NCBI GenBank assembly: GCA_027324025.1
Contig: DAHVYW010000006.1
Span: 1-37,484 of the forward strand
Source of the DNA: JAJZQD01 sp021847735
GTDB taxonomy: Bacteria; Bacillota; Thermincolia; Thermincolales; UBA2595
DNA length: 37,484 nt
Direction of reading: 5' to 3'
Shown here piece by piece: positions 15,342-22,741 of the stretch; position 1 is the stretch's first letter, and each line of letters opens with the position of its first letter. A model generated the notes under the pieces. It was not told the origin of the DNA, did no database searches, and saw nothing but the letters and a program-made list of their open reading frames with translations. The position numbers and the translations under genes are program-made.

Positions 15342-15370
15342 TTGTCCGGAACGAGGGAAAGTTGTATAAT
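15342..15370 (+). promoter_or_regulatory. Sigma-A promoter of mltG
   Basis: TTGTCC (15342-15347), a 17-bp spacer and TATAAT (15365-15370). The predicted start near 15377 falls only 5 bases before the ATG at 15382, which favours a downstream translation start. Confidence 0.7.
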
Positions 15371-15381
15371 ATTGTAGAAAC

Positions 15382-16485
15382 ATGACCGAACCCGAAAGAA
15401 GTGATAAATACGTGGCAGCACAAATCCAGACAGCAAAGACAGGGACAAGCCCCGGACGGAAGCTTTTTTTGTCTATGGTTATTTTTCTTCTCCTTTTTTC
15501 GGCAGGACTGATGTCTGCATATTACTCTTTTACAAGCCTGCTCAAGCCTGTAACCGGTTTTGGCGAAGGGACAAACATTGTAATAACCGTGCCGCCGGGA
15601 GCGAACTCAGCCCAGATAGGGGACTTGATGGCCACCCGGGGATTAATTAGGAATAAGCTGGTTTTCCAGACTTATGCCGCATATCTTGGCCTGGACAGCA
15701 GGCTCCAGGCAGGTGAGTACAATTTCAATACCAGCCTCTCAACACCCGAAATTATTGCACGGCTGGCCAAGGGGGAAACTTCCGGCTACAGTTTTACCAT
15801 TCCTGAGGGGTACACCATAAACCAGATTGTAGACAGGCTGGAGGAAAAGAAGTTAATAAACCGGGCCAAGTTCTTAGATTTGGTTGCCCGCGGCAGGTTT
15901 AATTACGACTTTCTGCAGGGTTTGCCGGAAGGGCCCCATAGGCTGGAAGGCTACCTATTTCCGGATACTTACCGGATAACCAGTAAAACTACCGAGGAAG
16001 ACATTATAAATATGATGCTGGCCCGATTTGCCCAAAGGATTACTCCCGAATTCAGGGAAAAAGCCGCCAAATATGGATTCACCGTTCACCAGGCTGTTAC
16101 GCTGGCCTCAATTATTGAGCGTGAAGCCAAACAGGACGAGGAAAGGCCAAAAGTGGCGGCGGTTTTCCTGAACAGGTTGAAGAAAGGCTGGAAGCTTGAG
16201 TCATGCGCCACAATTCAGTATGTTTTAGGTAAAACCAAGTCCAGGCTGTTTGAGAGAGACCTGCAGATTGACTCACCGTATAATACCTATAAATACCCCG
16301 GGCTGCCCCCGGGACCGATAGCTTCCCCTGGGAGGCCTTCACTGGAGGCCGTTGTTAACCCGGCCAATGTGGACTACATGTTTTTCGTGGTTTTTGAAGA
16401 TGGGAAGCATATTTTCAGCCGCACCCTGAAGGAACATGACCTCAACAGGGCCGCATACCTGAAAAGGCTAAAAGCGGCGCAATAG
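15382..16485 (+). CDS. mltG: Endolytic transglycosylase MltG (YceG-like)
   Basis: Up to 367 residues. A single membrane anchor (LFLSMVIFLLLFSAGLMSAYYSF) is followed by a LysM-like region (VPPGANSAQIGDLMATRGLI) and the YceG catalytic domain with Glu in LASIIEREAKQDEERPKVAAVFLNRL and the substrate-groove motif LESCATIQYVLG. MltG cuts nascent glycan strands at the inner face of the wall. The start is uncertain: ATG 15382 would be almost leaderless given the promoter, while GTG 15412 has AGAAGTGA about 8 bases upstream and keeps the anchor intact. Confidence 0.95.
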   Translation: MTEPERSDKYVAAQIQTAKTGTSPGRKLFLSMVIFLLLFSAGLMSAYYSFTSLLKPVTGFGEGTNIVITVPPGANSAQIGDLMATRGLIRNKLVFQTYAAYLGLDSRLQAGEYNFNTSLSTPEIIARLAKGETSGYSFTIPEGYTINQIVDRLEEKKLINRAKFLDLVARGRFNYDFLQGLPEGPHRLEGYLFPDTYRITSKTTEEDIINMMLARFAQRITPEFREKAAKYGFTVHQAVTLASIIEREAKQDEERPKVAAVFLNRLKKGWKLESCATIQYVLGKTKSRLFERDLQIDSPYNTYKYPGLPPGPIASPGRPSLEAVVNPANVDYMFFVVFEDGKHIFSRTLKEHDLNRAAYLKRLKAAQ

Positions 16486-16545
16486 TGATATAATAAAAGT
16501 TGAAGCAGCCCAATGTTATCCCTAATGAATGTTGAGGGGGCCATA

Positions 16546-17196
16546 ATGACTACCGTCTTTAGTCCGGAAATAGAAGCATATCTGAGAAACCTGGCGCCTG
16601 TTCGGCCGCCCTTTATGCTGGAAATGGAAAAGTATGCAATGGAAAACTATGTGTCGATTATTCCGCCGGAAGTGGCGCAGTTTCTGACTTTTCTGGTCCA
16701 TCTGAGCCAGGCTAGGGAAGTCCTCGAAATCGGGACAGCTATAGCCTATTCAACCATCTGGTTGGCCTGGGCAGTAGCCCCTCGGGACGGGCATATCACG
16801 ACTATCGAGATAAACGACCGGAGGGCCAAAACCGCCCTCAAAAACATCAGGGAAGCCGGGCTTGAGGACCGGATAACCCTCCTTAAAGGCCATGCCGTTG
16901 ATATTGTGCCAAAGCTGCAGGATACATACGATTTCATCTTTATTGATGCCGCCAAAGGCCAATACGGCTGGTTTTTCGAAAAGCTGTACCCCAGGTTGAA
17001 GCCTGGGGGGATTTTGGTTTCTGACAATGTATTGGCAGAAGGAGGGGTTGTGACCCCTGACGAAGAACTGCGCCACCGGCAAAAGACGGCAGTGCGCCGG
17101 CTCAGGGATTACCTGGAGATGATTACAGCCCATCCCAACCTTGAAACTACAGTTGTTCCCCTTAGTGACGGGATTGCGGTCAGCTTAAAAAAATAA
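16546..17196 (+). CDS. Class I SAM-dependent O-methyltransferase
   Basis: A 216-residue cytoplasmic enzyme of the CCoAMT-like O-methyltransferase family (YrrM group). The SAM loop is VLEIGTAIAYSTIWLA, then TTIEINDRRAKTALKNI, and the metal/catalytic strand FIFIDAAKGQYGWFFE followed by LKPGGILVSDNVL. The ATG at 16546 has GAGGGGG 5 bases upstream, so the earlier ATG (16513) is discarded. The order mltG, O-methyltransferase, U32 peptidase is typical of Firmicutes, where such methyltransferases are linked to tRNA wobble uridine modification; that role is inference here. Confidence 0.88.
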   Translation: MTTVFSPEIEAYLRNLAPVRPPFMLEMEKYAMENYVSIIPPEVAQFLTFLVHLSQAREVLEIGTAIAYSTIWLAWAVAPRDGHITTIEINDRRAKTALKNIREAGLEDRITLLKGHAVDIVPKLQDTYDFIFIDAAKGQYGWFFEKLYPRLKPGGILVSDNVLAEGGVVTPDEELRHRQKTAVRRLRDYLEMITAHPNLETTVVPLSDGIAVSLKK

Positions 17197-17202
17197 GAGG
17201 GG

Positions 17203-17243
17203 ACCGGTCACTGGCAACTGACCACTGATCACTAACCACTGTG
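17203..17243 (+). repeat. Degenerate CACTGACCACT-type microrepeat upstream of the U32 gene
   Basis: The string is built from CACTG/CACTA words (GGTCACTGGCAACTGACC followed by ACTGATCACTAACCACTG), a short imperfect tandem pattern with no start site or hairpin of note. A similar text follows the U32 gene. Confidence 0.5.
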
Positions 17244-17266
17244 AGTACTACGTTCAGGAGTGGAGA

Positions 17267-18490
17267 TTGTTGAATAAACCCGAGCTTTTAGCCCCTGCGG
17301 GGGATTTTGAAAAACTGATAATGGCTGTCCGGTATGGGGCAGATGCTGTGTATATCGGCGGACAACAGTTCGGACTGCGGGCAGCGGCCGGGAATTTTGA
17401 CCCGGAGCAGATGGCCCTGGGGATTAAATATGCCCATGAACACGGAGTCAAAGTTTACGTTACGGTAAATATATTTGCCCATAACAGGCACCTCACCGGG
17501 CTGTCTGCATACCTTAAAGAAATTGCCGCCCTGGAAGCCGATGCGATTCTGGTATCGGACCCGGGGGTTTTTTCCGTAGCCAGGGAAACGGTGCCCGGAC
17601 TTCCCGTCCATATAAGTACCCAGGCCAATACCACCAACTGGGCCTCTGTGCAGTTTTGGGCAGACCTGGGGGCCCAACGGGTAGTTCTGGCCAGGGAACT
17701 TTCTTTAAAGGAAATCAAGGAGACAAGAGAAAAGGTAAATATTCAACTGGAGACTTTTGTCCATGGGGCGATGTGCATGTCCTATTCAGGCAGGTGCCTG
17801 ATGAGCGGCTTTATGACCGGAAGGTCCGCTAACCTCGGGGAGTGCGCCCAGCCGTGCCGCTGGAAGTATGCCCTGGTGGAGGAGACACGGCCGGGACAGT
17901 ACTTTCCCATTGAAGAGGATGAACAGGGATCATATGTCTTCAACTCCATGGACCTGTGCATGATAGAACACATCCCCGAATTAGCAGCGGCGGGGATAGA
18001 CAGTTTTAAAATTGAAGGCAGGATGAAAAGCGTACATTATGTAGCGACAGTTGTCAGTGCTTACCGGAAAGCCATTGACAGTTTTATGTCTGACCCGGCT
18101 GGCTACAGATTTGAACCTGCCTGGATAGAAGAAATCAAAAAAGTCAGCCACCGGGAATATACAACCGGTTTCTTTTTCGGGTGGGAAAACTTCAGAGGTG
18201 AAAACACGGCAACTTCGGATTACCGCAGGGACTACGACTTTGTCGGGGTGGTAAGGGCTTACCTGGCTGAGCAGGGGATAGCGGTAATTGAGCAGCGCAA
18301 CAAATTCGGGGATGGGGATATACTGGAGATAACCGGACCGGAAACACCGGTGTTTAACCAGAAAGTAACGGAAATGACCGATGAGGACGGAAATCCGATA
18401 GATTTTGCTCCCCACCCCCAGCAGATAGTCAGGATGCCGGTGTCCCAACCAGTACGGCCGTTAGATATGCTCAGACGCGAAAAACAGTAA
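17267..18490 (+). CDS. U32 family peptidase (tRNA/ubiquinone hydroxylation type)
   Basis: A 407-residue protein. Residues 1-230 form the U32 barrel (KPELLAPAGDFEKLIMAVRYGADAVYIGG), with the family signature ETFVHGAMCMSYSGRCLMSGF and the following Cys in GECAQPCRW giving the conserved cysteines that bind an Fe-S cluster in relatives. Residues about 330-407 form the small C-terminal barrel seen in TrhP/YegQ-like proteins. Relatives perform prephenate-dependent tRNA U34 hydroxylation. The start is TTG 17267 or 17270 behind CAGGAGTGGAG. The O-methyltransferase next door would fit a wobble-modification pair. Confidence 0.9.
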   Translation: MLNKPELLAPAGDFEKLIMAVRYGADAVYIGGQQFGLRAAAGNFDPEQMALGIKYAHEHGVKVYVTVNIFAHNRHLTGLSAYLKEIAALEADAILVSDPGVFSVARETVPGLPVHISTQANTTNWASVQFWADLGAQRVVLARELSLKEIKETREKVNIQLETFVHGAMCMSYSGRCLMSGFMTGRSANLGECAQPCRWKYALVEETRPGQYFPIEEDEQGSYVFNSMDLCMIEHIPELAAAGIDSFKIEGRMKSVHYVATVVSAYRKAIDSFMSDPAGYRFEPAWIEEIKKVSHREYTTGFFFGWENFRGENTATSDYRRDYDFVGVVRAYLAEQGIAVIEQRNKFGDGDILEITGPETPVFNQKVTEMTDEDGNPIDFAPHPQQIVRMPVSQPVRPLDMLRREKQ

Positions 18491-18494
18491 AAAC

Positions 18495-18565
18495 ACACCG
18501 GCCACCGGCACTAATCGCTGCCCACCGACTAATGACAACCGGCCACTCGCACTAGCGACTAATGA
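18495..18565 (+). repeat. Degenerate CCGGCCACCGGCACTAA-type microrepeat downstream of the U32 gene
   Basis: Words CCGGCCAC, GGCACTAA/CGCACTA and CGACTAATGA recur two to three times in 70 bases. It is related in style to the CACTG microrepeat on the other side of the U32 gene. Confidence 0.45.
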
Positions 18566-18581
18566 AGAAACGAGGACCGCG

Positions 18582-18785
18582 ATGGATAAATGTAGGATTA
18601 GAATCAGGTTGGAACCACAGTATATAGTGATGTTGGATAATGTGATAGAGGGATACGACGGCCTTGCTATCGTCAGTACCGGCGACCCAAAGCTGGGAGA
18701 GGTGACGGTCCATGTTACCCCTGACACGTATGATGAAGTGATGGCGATTCTGGTAAATTTGCCCTGGCCCATCACAATAATGTAA
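18582..18785 (+). CDS. DUF4911 domain-containing protein
   Basis: A 67-residue protein spanning the whole DUF4911 family: IRIRLEPQYIVMLDNVIEGYDGLAIVSTGDPKLGEVTVHVTPDTYDEVMAILVNLP. GAGGACC lies 8 bases before the ATG. It looks like a small ferredoxin-like alpha/beta fold with no cysteines, so not an Fe-S protein. Function is unknown to me. Confidence 0.85.
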   Translation: MDKCRIRIRLEPQYIVMLDNVIEGYDGLAIVSTGDPKLGEVTVHVTPDTYDEVMAILVNLPWPITIM

Positions 18786-18819
18786 ACTAAATGTATACAT
18801 AATTCTTAAACTAAACACC

Positions 18820-18848
18820 TTGCTGACACTTTTGTAATGTGCTACCAT
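18820..18848 (+). promoter_or_regulatory. Promoter of the ANTAR regulator gene
   Basis: TTGCTG (18820-18825), a 17-bp spacer, TACCAT (18843-18848). A perfect palindrome ATGTATACAT (18791-18800) lies 20 bases upstream and could be an operator. A leader of about 110 nt is predicted. Confidence 0.5.
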
Positions 18849-18969
18849 AGGTACATAGTAAAACCGGATATTATTCCACGACGGGATAACGCGGCAAAGA
18901 TGCCTTTTAATGAACGCTTGTTCTTTAAGAGGTATTTTTATATTTGGATAACAAGGAAGGTGTGTAGGG

Positions 18970-19551
18970 ATGATTGGTTTACGGGTGGTTATTGCGGACA
19001 ATGAGAAGAAGGCTGTCAAAGATATTGAAGATATGCTCAGGGTTCTGGGAAGTATCGTTGTGGGCAAGGCATACGAAGAATACAGCGCCATCAAGGTTAT
19101 CAGGGCAACCCACCCGGAGTTTGTAATACTAGGCGGAGAACTGCCGTTTCTTGAGGTTGCCAAAACGGTGGATGAAAACTGGTTAGCCCCGTTAATTCTG
19201 CTAACAGAACGCGAGAGTTGGAATTCTATCGAGTCGGAAATAGACAAGTGGGAGTTTGACTACCTGGAAAAACCGGTGAAGGCAGAGACCTTAAAGTTAA
19301 AAATGACGGTAGCTGTTGAACGGTTTAGAAGGAACCGGGAGTTTGCCTTAGAAACTGAGCGCATACACTCCGCCCATACTACCCGGAATCTGGTTGACAT
19401 GGCAAAAGAACTTCTGGTCAGAAACCTGGGGATTTCTGAGATTCAGGCCATCCTGAGAATTCAGATGTTGGGACAGGAACAGGGTATATCGATGGGTGAC
19501 GCGGCAAAAAACATTGCCAGGGAGTATAGCCTTCGCAACCTATCAGCGTAA
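18970..19551 (+). CDS. ANTAR-domain regulator with degenerate receiver
   Basis: A 193-residue protein: a response-regulator receiver fold (residues 1-120), a helical linker, and a C-terminal ANTAR RNA-binding domain (about 140-190: RNLVDMAKELLVRNLGISEIQAILRIQMLGQEQGISMGDAAKNIA). ANTAR proteins bind paired hexaloop hairpins in leaders and prevent termination. The receiver keeps Asp10 and the switch Lys101 (LEKPVK), but the phosphate-accepting Asp is Gly55 (FVILGGELP where VLMDxxMP is expected). It should therefore work without phosphorylation. TGTGTAGGGATG gives a weak ribosome site. Confidence 0.88.
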   Translation: MIGLRVVIADNEKKAVKDIEDMLRVLGSIVVGKAYEEYSAIKVIRATHPEFVILGGELPFLEVAKTVDENWLAPLILLTERESWNSIESEIDKWEFDYLEKPVKAETLKLKMTVAVERFRRNREFALETERIHSAHTTRNLVDMAKELLVRNLGISEIQAILRIQMLGQEQGISMGDAAKNIAREYSLRNLSA

Positions 19552-19560
19552 TGATATAAT
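19532..19560 (+). promoter_or_regulatory. Possible promoter of the PPC-domain gene
   Basis: A perfect TATAAT (19555-19560) with TTCGCA 17 bp upstream, 34 bases before the ATG at 19594. The -35 is weak. Confidence 0.45.
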
Positions 19561-19593
19561 ATTGCATATATCTAATCAAACCGGAGGCAGCAT

Positions 19594-20141
19594 ATGAAAT
19601 ATCAGCAAGGTACCGTGGGACGGATTTTTGTGGCTAAAGTGGAACATGGTGAGGACATGTTAGCCGAAGTAAAAACTCTGGCTGTGAAGGAAAATATCCG
19701 TTCTGCCTTTATGCTCATTATCGGGGCAGTGAACTCGTTCAGCTAAAGCTGAACATCGAAACTTCAGTGGGGGACTCTACCCCCACTGAAGCAGAAAAGT
19801 GGAAACTCCACCTTATTAGAAGGTGGAGTCTTGGAATTGGGATAAAAAGTGCATCCCTAGTTACGGGACCCCAGGGGTGCACAATACCGCCTGAGCCGGT
19901 CTGGCGAAGGTTTGAGGACGGCCGGGAAGTCCTGGCGGCCGGGACGATTTTCTGGGACGAGACCGAACCGGTTCTGCATATTCACAGCGCGGTAGGCAAA
20001 GGGGACCTTTCCCTGACCGGCTGTATGCGCCAGGAAACTGAGGCATACCTTGTCGTGGAGGTTATCATCCAGGAAATCAACGGCATTGACGCCACCCGCG
20101 CCTTAGACCCGGCCATGGGCATTAAAGCCCTGATGCTTTAA
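19594..20141 (+). pseudogene. PPC/DUF296 domain protein gene split by a 113-bp insertion
   Basis: It starts at ATG 19594 behind GGAGGC. The first part reads MKYQQGTVGRIFVAKVEHGE...AFMLIIGAV, then enters the insertion and stops (NSFS, TAA). After the insertion the PPC text resumes in another frame: KSASLVTGPQGCTIPPEPVW...EPVLHIHSAVGKGDLSLTGCM...YLVVEVIIQEI. Joining 19594-19732 to 19846-20141 restores one 144-residue frame (IIGAVKSASLVTGP) of usual family length. PPC proteins are trimeric and seen in DNA-binding or nucleotide-linked roles; this copy keeps the paired His of HIH but cannot be made intact. Confidence 0.9.
19733..19845 (+). mobile_element. 113-bp three-hairpin insertion element (family R2), copy 2, inside the PPC gene
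   Basis: It follows GTGA (19729-19732) and ends GGAATTGGGATAA. It is identical to copy 1 except in the loop of the third hairpin, where one base is added (CCTTATTAGAAGG), which also breaks the internal open frame. Exact removal of these 113 bp repairs the host gene, which fixes both borders: the GTGA belongs to the target and no bases are duplicated. Confidence 0.85.
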
Positions 20142-20145
20142 AAAA

Positions 20146-20192
20146 ATAGTAAGGGGTGTTCCAAAAGTCATTTGGGACACCCCTTACTATTT
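20146..20192. terminator. Bidirectional terminator after the PPC gene
   Basis: AATAGTAAGGGGTGTTCC pairs with GGGACACCCCTTACTATT around an 11-nt loop. A-rich and T-rich flanks occur on both sides. Confidence 0.7.
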
Positions 20193-20270
20193 GCATTATT
20201 TTGTTTTCCAATTGAATCAAAAGAGCCGGTCTTACTTAGTTTCCTACCCCATTTTTCCACTTGTCTCTTA

Positions 20271-20434
20271 AGAGGCAGTCTCAACTTTGGGGAAATGGCA
20301 GGTGTGTTCCGGAGAGGGAGGCTGACGTCCGCCGGCCCTTGATCCGCGCAGCGGGAGCGGTTTGCCGGCTGAGTTGTTGCTCCCTCGCATGAACATACCT
20401 GCCATTTCCCCCACCCAGAACAAAAGACTGCCCC
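20271..20434. repeat. Structured repeat family R1, copy B
   Basis: Outer arms AGAGGCAGTCT (20271-20281) and AAAGACTGCCCC (20423-20434). The main helix is GGGGAAATGGCAGGT (20289-20303) with ACCTGCCATTTCCCC (20397-20411), extended by GTGTTC/GAACAT with a G-U pair to about 21 bp. An inner GAGGGAG/CTCCCTC helix follows, then CTGACGTCCGCCGGCCC and GCCGGCTGAGTTGTTGC around a CCGC-GCA-GCGG tip. It fills the gap between the PPC terminator and the minus-strand gene at 20457 and contains no gene. Confidence 0.7.
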
Positions 20435-20456
20435 TTATGGGACAGCCCCTCCACTT

Positions 20457-20714
20457 TTATTTGCCGAACAAGCGTCGAAACAGCTTTTTCCGCTTGGCCT
20501 TGGCCTGCTCTAACTTGTAATGCAGGGACGGAAACCGCCGCCGGGTAAAGTTAAGCAGGTTTTTTGCCCAAAGGGATTCCTGGGAAAGCACATAAAGGCC
20601 TAACAGGATGAAAAGGATCCCCTGCAGCAATGGTAGGAAGAGTCCCACTATTCCAAGGATAATGAAAAACCACCCGAGGCAAAGAATTGCCATGCGTTTA
20701 AGACCTCTGCTCAT
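20457..20714 (-). CDS. Small PGPGW/DUF454-like membrane protein
   Basis: An 85-residue protein with a hydrophobic hairpin (AILCLGWFFIILGIVGLFLPLLQGILFILLGLYVLS) and a strongly basic tail (KLEQAKAKRKKLFRRLFGK) that should lie in the cytoplasm. The spacing and LP-LQG turn resemble the PGPGW-type putative transmembrane family, although the exact PGPGW motif is absent. AAGGAGAG precedes the ATG. It begins 13 bases after the stop of the large membrane protein gene, so the two form an operon. Confidence 0.7.
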   Translation of the reverse strand: MSRGLKRMAILCLGWFFIILGIVGLFLPLLQGILFILLGLYVLSQESLWAKNLLNFTRRRFPSLHYKLEQAKAKRKKLFRRLFGK

Positions 20715-20727
20715 TTAAGCTCTCCTT

Positions 20728-22599
20728 CTACTTCCAGTCAGGAACATATTCAAGGCGTTTGAATTTTATGTACTCCACATCAAAGGAACCTTTAGTGTCA
20801 GGGTTAACAAATTCCAGGGTATTAATGCCAGATATAAGGTATTCCTTTGAAAGCGTAAAGGTGAAGTCCTGCCAGTCTTGCTGTGGTTTGACAGTTCCCA
20901 TCTGCCGGCCGTTGAGGTAAACAGATATTTCCGGCAGAGGAGGATGCAAACCGGCAGCCCGGACCACCATGACAAACCTTGTCACGCTCCGGACAGGTGC
21001 ATAGACCACGGCTTGGTGCTGCATCGAGCGGAACACCGTATTCCGGTTTTTGGCCGGGGTTGACCAGCCGTTTCCCAATAGGGGCTGGTTTTCCCCAAAC
21101 TCAATGGTGTCACCGTAGAAGTAACGGTCATCTATGTATCCCCCAACAAGGGTATCATACCGGTTGGGGGGTAATTTATACCTGAGGGCAAATAAAATAT
21201 TGGCCGGAAAGGAAAACGGATATCCGGTATATCTGTAAATCCCGGTGTCGCTGACACCTAAAATTTTGGCGAAAGCGACCGGACCACCCGGATGTATCGC
21301 ACCCCTGTTAAGCTGGCCCATCAAAAACCAGTTAAAACCCGAAAAGGTTAGGACTACTGCGATTCCAAAGGTAAATGCAAACCTGGGGAATAGTTTTTTC
21401 AGGCTGTCCAGAACTTGGGCCAGACCCAGGGCAAACAACGGGATGAAGCCGTCAAACCTGCGCATACCAAAACCCCACCCGGCCCACCAATCGGCAGTCA
21501 CACTGTTGACATATGTCATCAGGAGAAAGGCAGCCAGCCCGCAAAGGGCAAACAGCCGGTCACGTCTGTAGAAAAGGAACCAGCCAAAGGTGGCCAGATA
21601 TACAACAGGTGTCCAGGAATAAAGGCCGTGCCTGCTGGAAAAAAGGACTTCCGAGAAAAAAGGGGCGCTCCAGCGGAAAAATCCGCTACCCTGAGGAATT
21701 GTCAGGAAACTGCCATATATAATTTTCCAGGCCAGCATTTGGGGAAAGAAACCGACCAGGGCAAAGAGCAGGAACAATGAGTTATTTTTTAGCAGGTTTA
21801 GTGTTGAAGCCCGGTCCTTTTGGCTGATATGGTCTGAGTATAAAACCAGGGATTCCAAAGCCGGAAAAATCATGAACAGCCCGTTCTGCCAGCGGACTAG
21901 CATCATCAGGGCGGCCGCCAGGCCCAACAGCATCCATTGAGGCCAATTCCTGCCGGTCCTGGTTGAATGCCAGTAATAAATGAAAAGGGTAACAGTAAAA
22001 AAAGAAACAGCGTGGGACATATAGGGCTGATAAACGGTGTAGTAAGCCATAAATGTGGCCAACCACAGAGTGACAGTGGCTGTCAGGGCAGGCAGGGCAG
22101 CGTAATACTTCTTACAGAGTTTGTAGACCAGGCACATCCCGGCGAAAGCGTAGACCAGGCTCGCCGAGTTTACGGCTAAGTGGTACGGGGGACTTAGTCC
22201 GTCGGGTTTGATTTGGGCACCCAGCAGGTTTGCGGCAAGGACCAGGAGGTGGGCCAGGAGATAAAAAGGTGCCCACAAAATTGCCGGTCCTGCGGAAAAT
22301 ACATTTGTATAATGGCCTGTCACTGTTTCTTTGGGTTTGTAGGTAGCCCAGAAGGCTTTGTCAAAATTGGTGAATTCATTATGGAAATCGAGGTCCTGGT
22401 CAAAAACCGCCGACCTTAGGTAGGCGAAATAGTTGGAGCCGTCGCTCTTTAACTGAAACCCGCTGTGAGTAATCATGACTATACCGAGAATAATCAGTAG
22501 GGCCAACAGTAAAAAGCAACCCCTGTCTATGCGCGGCCCATAGTTTAAGGCTGCCGGAACCTTTACCAGGGATTTTAGTCTCAATTCTGGTTTCGCCAA
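20728..22599 (-). CDS. Large polytopic membrane protein, GT-C glycosyltransferase-like
   Basis: A 623-residue protein. There are about 11 membrane segments between residues 27 and 430, with the first extracytoplasmic loop acidic and aromatic (SDGSNYFAYLRSAVFDQDLDFHNEFTNFD), as in GT-C lipid-linked sugar transferases. Residues about 490-615 form a soluble beta-rich domain (YAPVRSVTRFVMVVRAAG; SVYLNGRQMGTVKPQQDWQDFTFTLS; FDVEYIKFKR) resembling a carbohydrate-binding jelly roll. The start is TTG at 22599 behind AAGGGAGG. No exact family is recognised; sugar transfer to an envelope polymer is inference. Confidence 0.65.
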   Translation of the reverse strand: MAKPELRLKSLVKVPAALNYGPRIDRGCFLLLALLIILGIVMITHSGFQLKSDGSNYFAYLRSAVFDQDLDFHNEFTNFDKAFWATYKPKETVTGHYTNVFSAGPAILWAPFYLLAHLLVLAANLLGAQIKPDGLSPPYHLAVNSASLVYAFAGMCLVYKLCKKYYAALPALTATVTLWLATFMAYYTVYQPYMSHAVSFFTVTLFIYYWHSTRTGRNWPQWMLLGLAAALMMLVRWQNGLFMIFPALESLVLYSDHISQKDRASTLNLLKNNSLFLLFALVGFFPQMLAWKIIYGSFLTIPQGSGFFRWSAPFFSEVLFSSRHGLYSWTPVVYLATFGWFLFYRRDRLFALCGLAAFLLMTYVNSVTADWWAGWGFGMRRFDGFIPLFALGLAQVLDSLKKLFPRFAFTFGIAVVLTFSGFNWFLMGQLNRGAIHPGGPVAFAKILGVSDTGIYRYTGYPFSFPANILFALRYKLPPNRYDTLVGGYIDDRYFYGDTIEFGENQPLLGNGWSTPAKNRNTVFRSMQHQAVVYAPVRSVTRFVMVVRAAGLHPPLPEISVYLNGRQMGTVKPQQDWQDFTFTLSKEYLISGINTLEFVNPDTKGSFDVEYIKFKRLEYVPDWK

Positions 22600-22741
22600 A
22601 GGGGATTCCTCCCTTAGTGTGTTGATACAAGTACAAAATTCGATAAATATATTTTATTCTACATGCACCTTGCAAAACCTCTTGCATAAAATTACCAGCA
22701 AAGGTTTATCCTAGAATTAAACCTATGTGGGAGGGAAATTT

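Noticed and set aside
18791..18800. ATGTATACAT palindrome as a certain operator
   Set aside because: A 10-bp AT-rich palindrome is common by chance; it is mentioned only with the nearby promoter.
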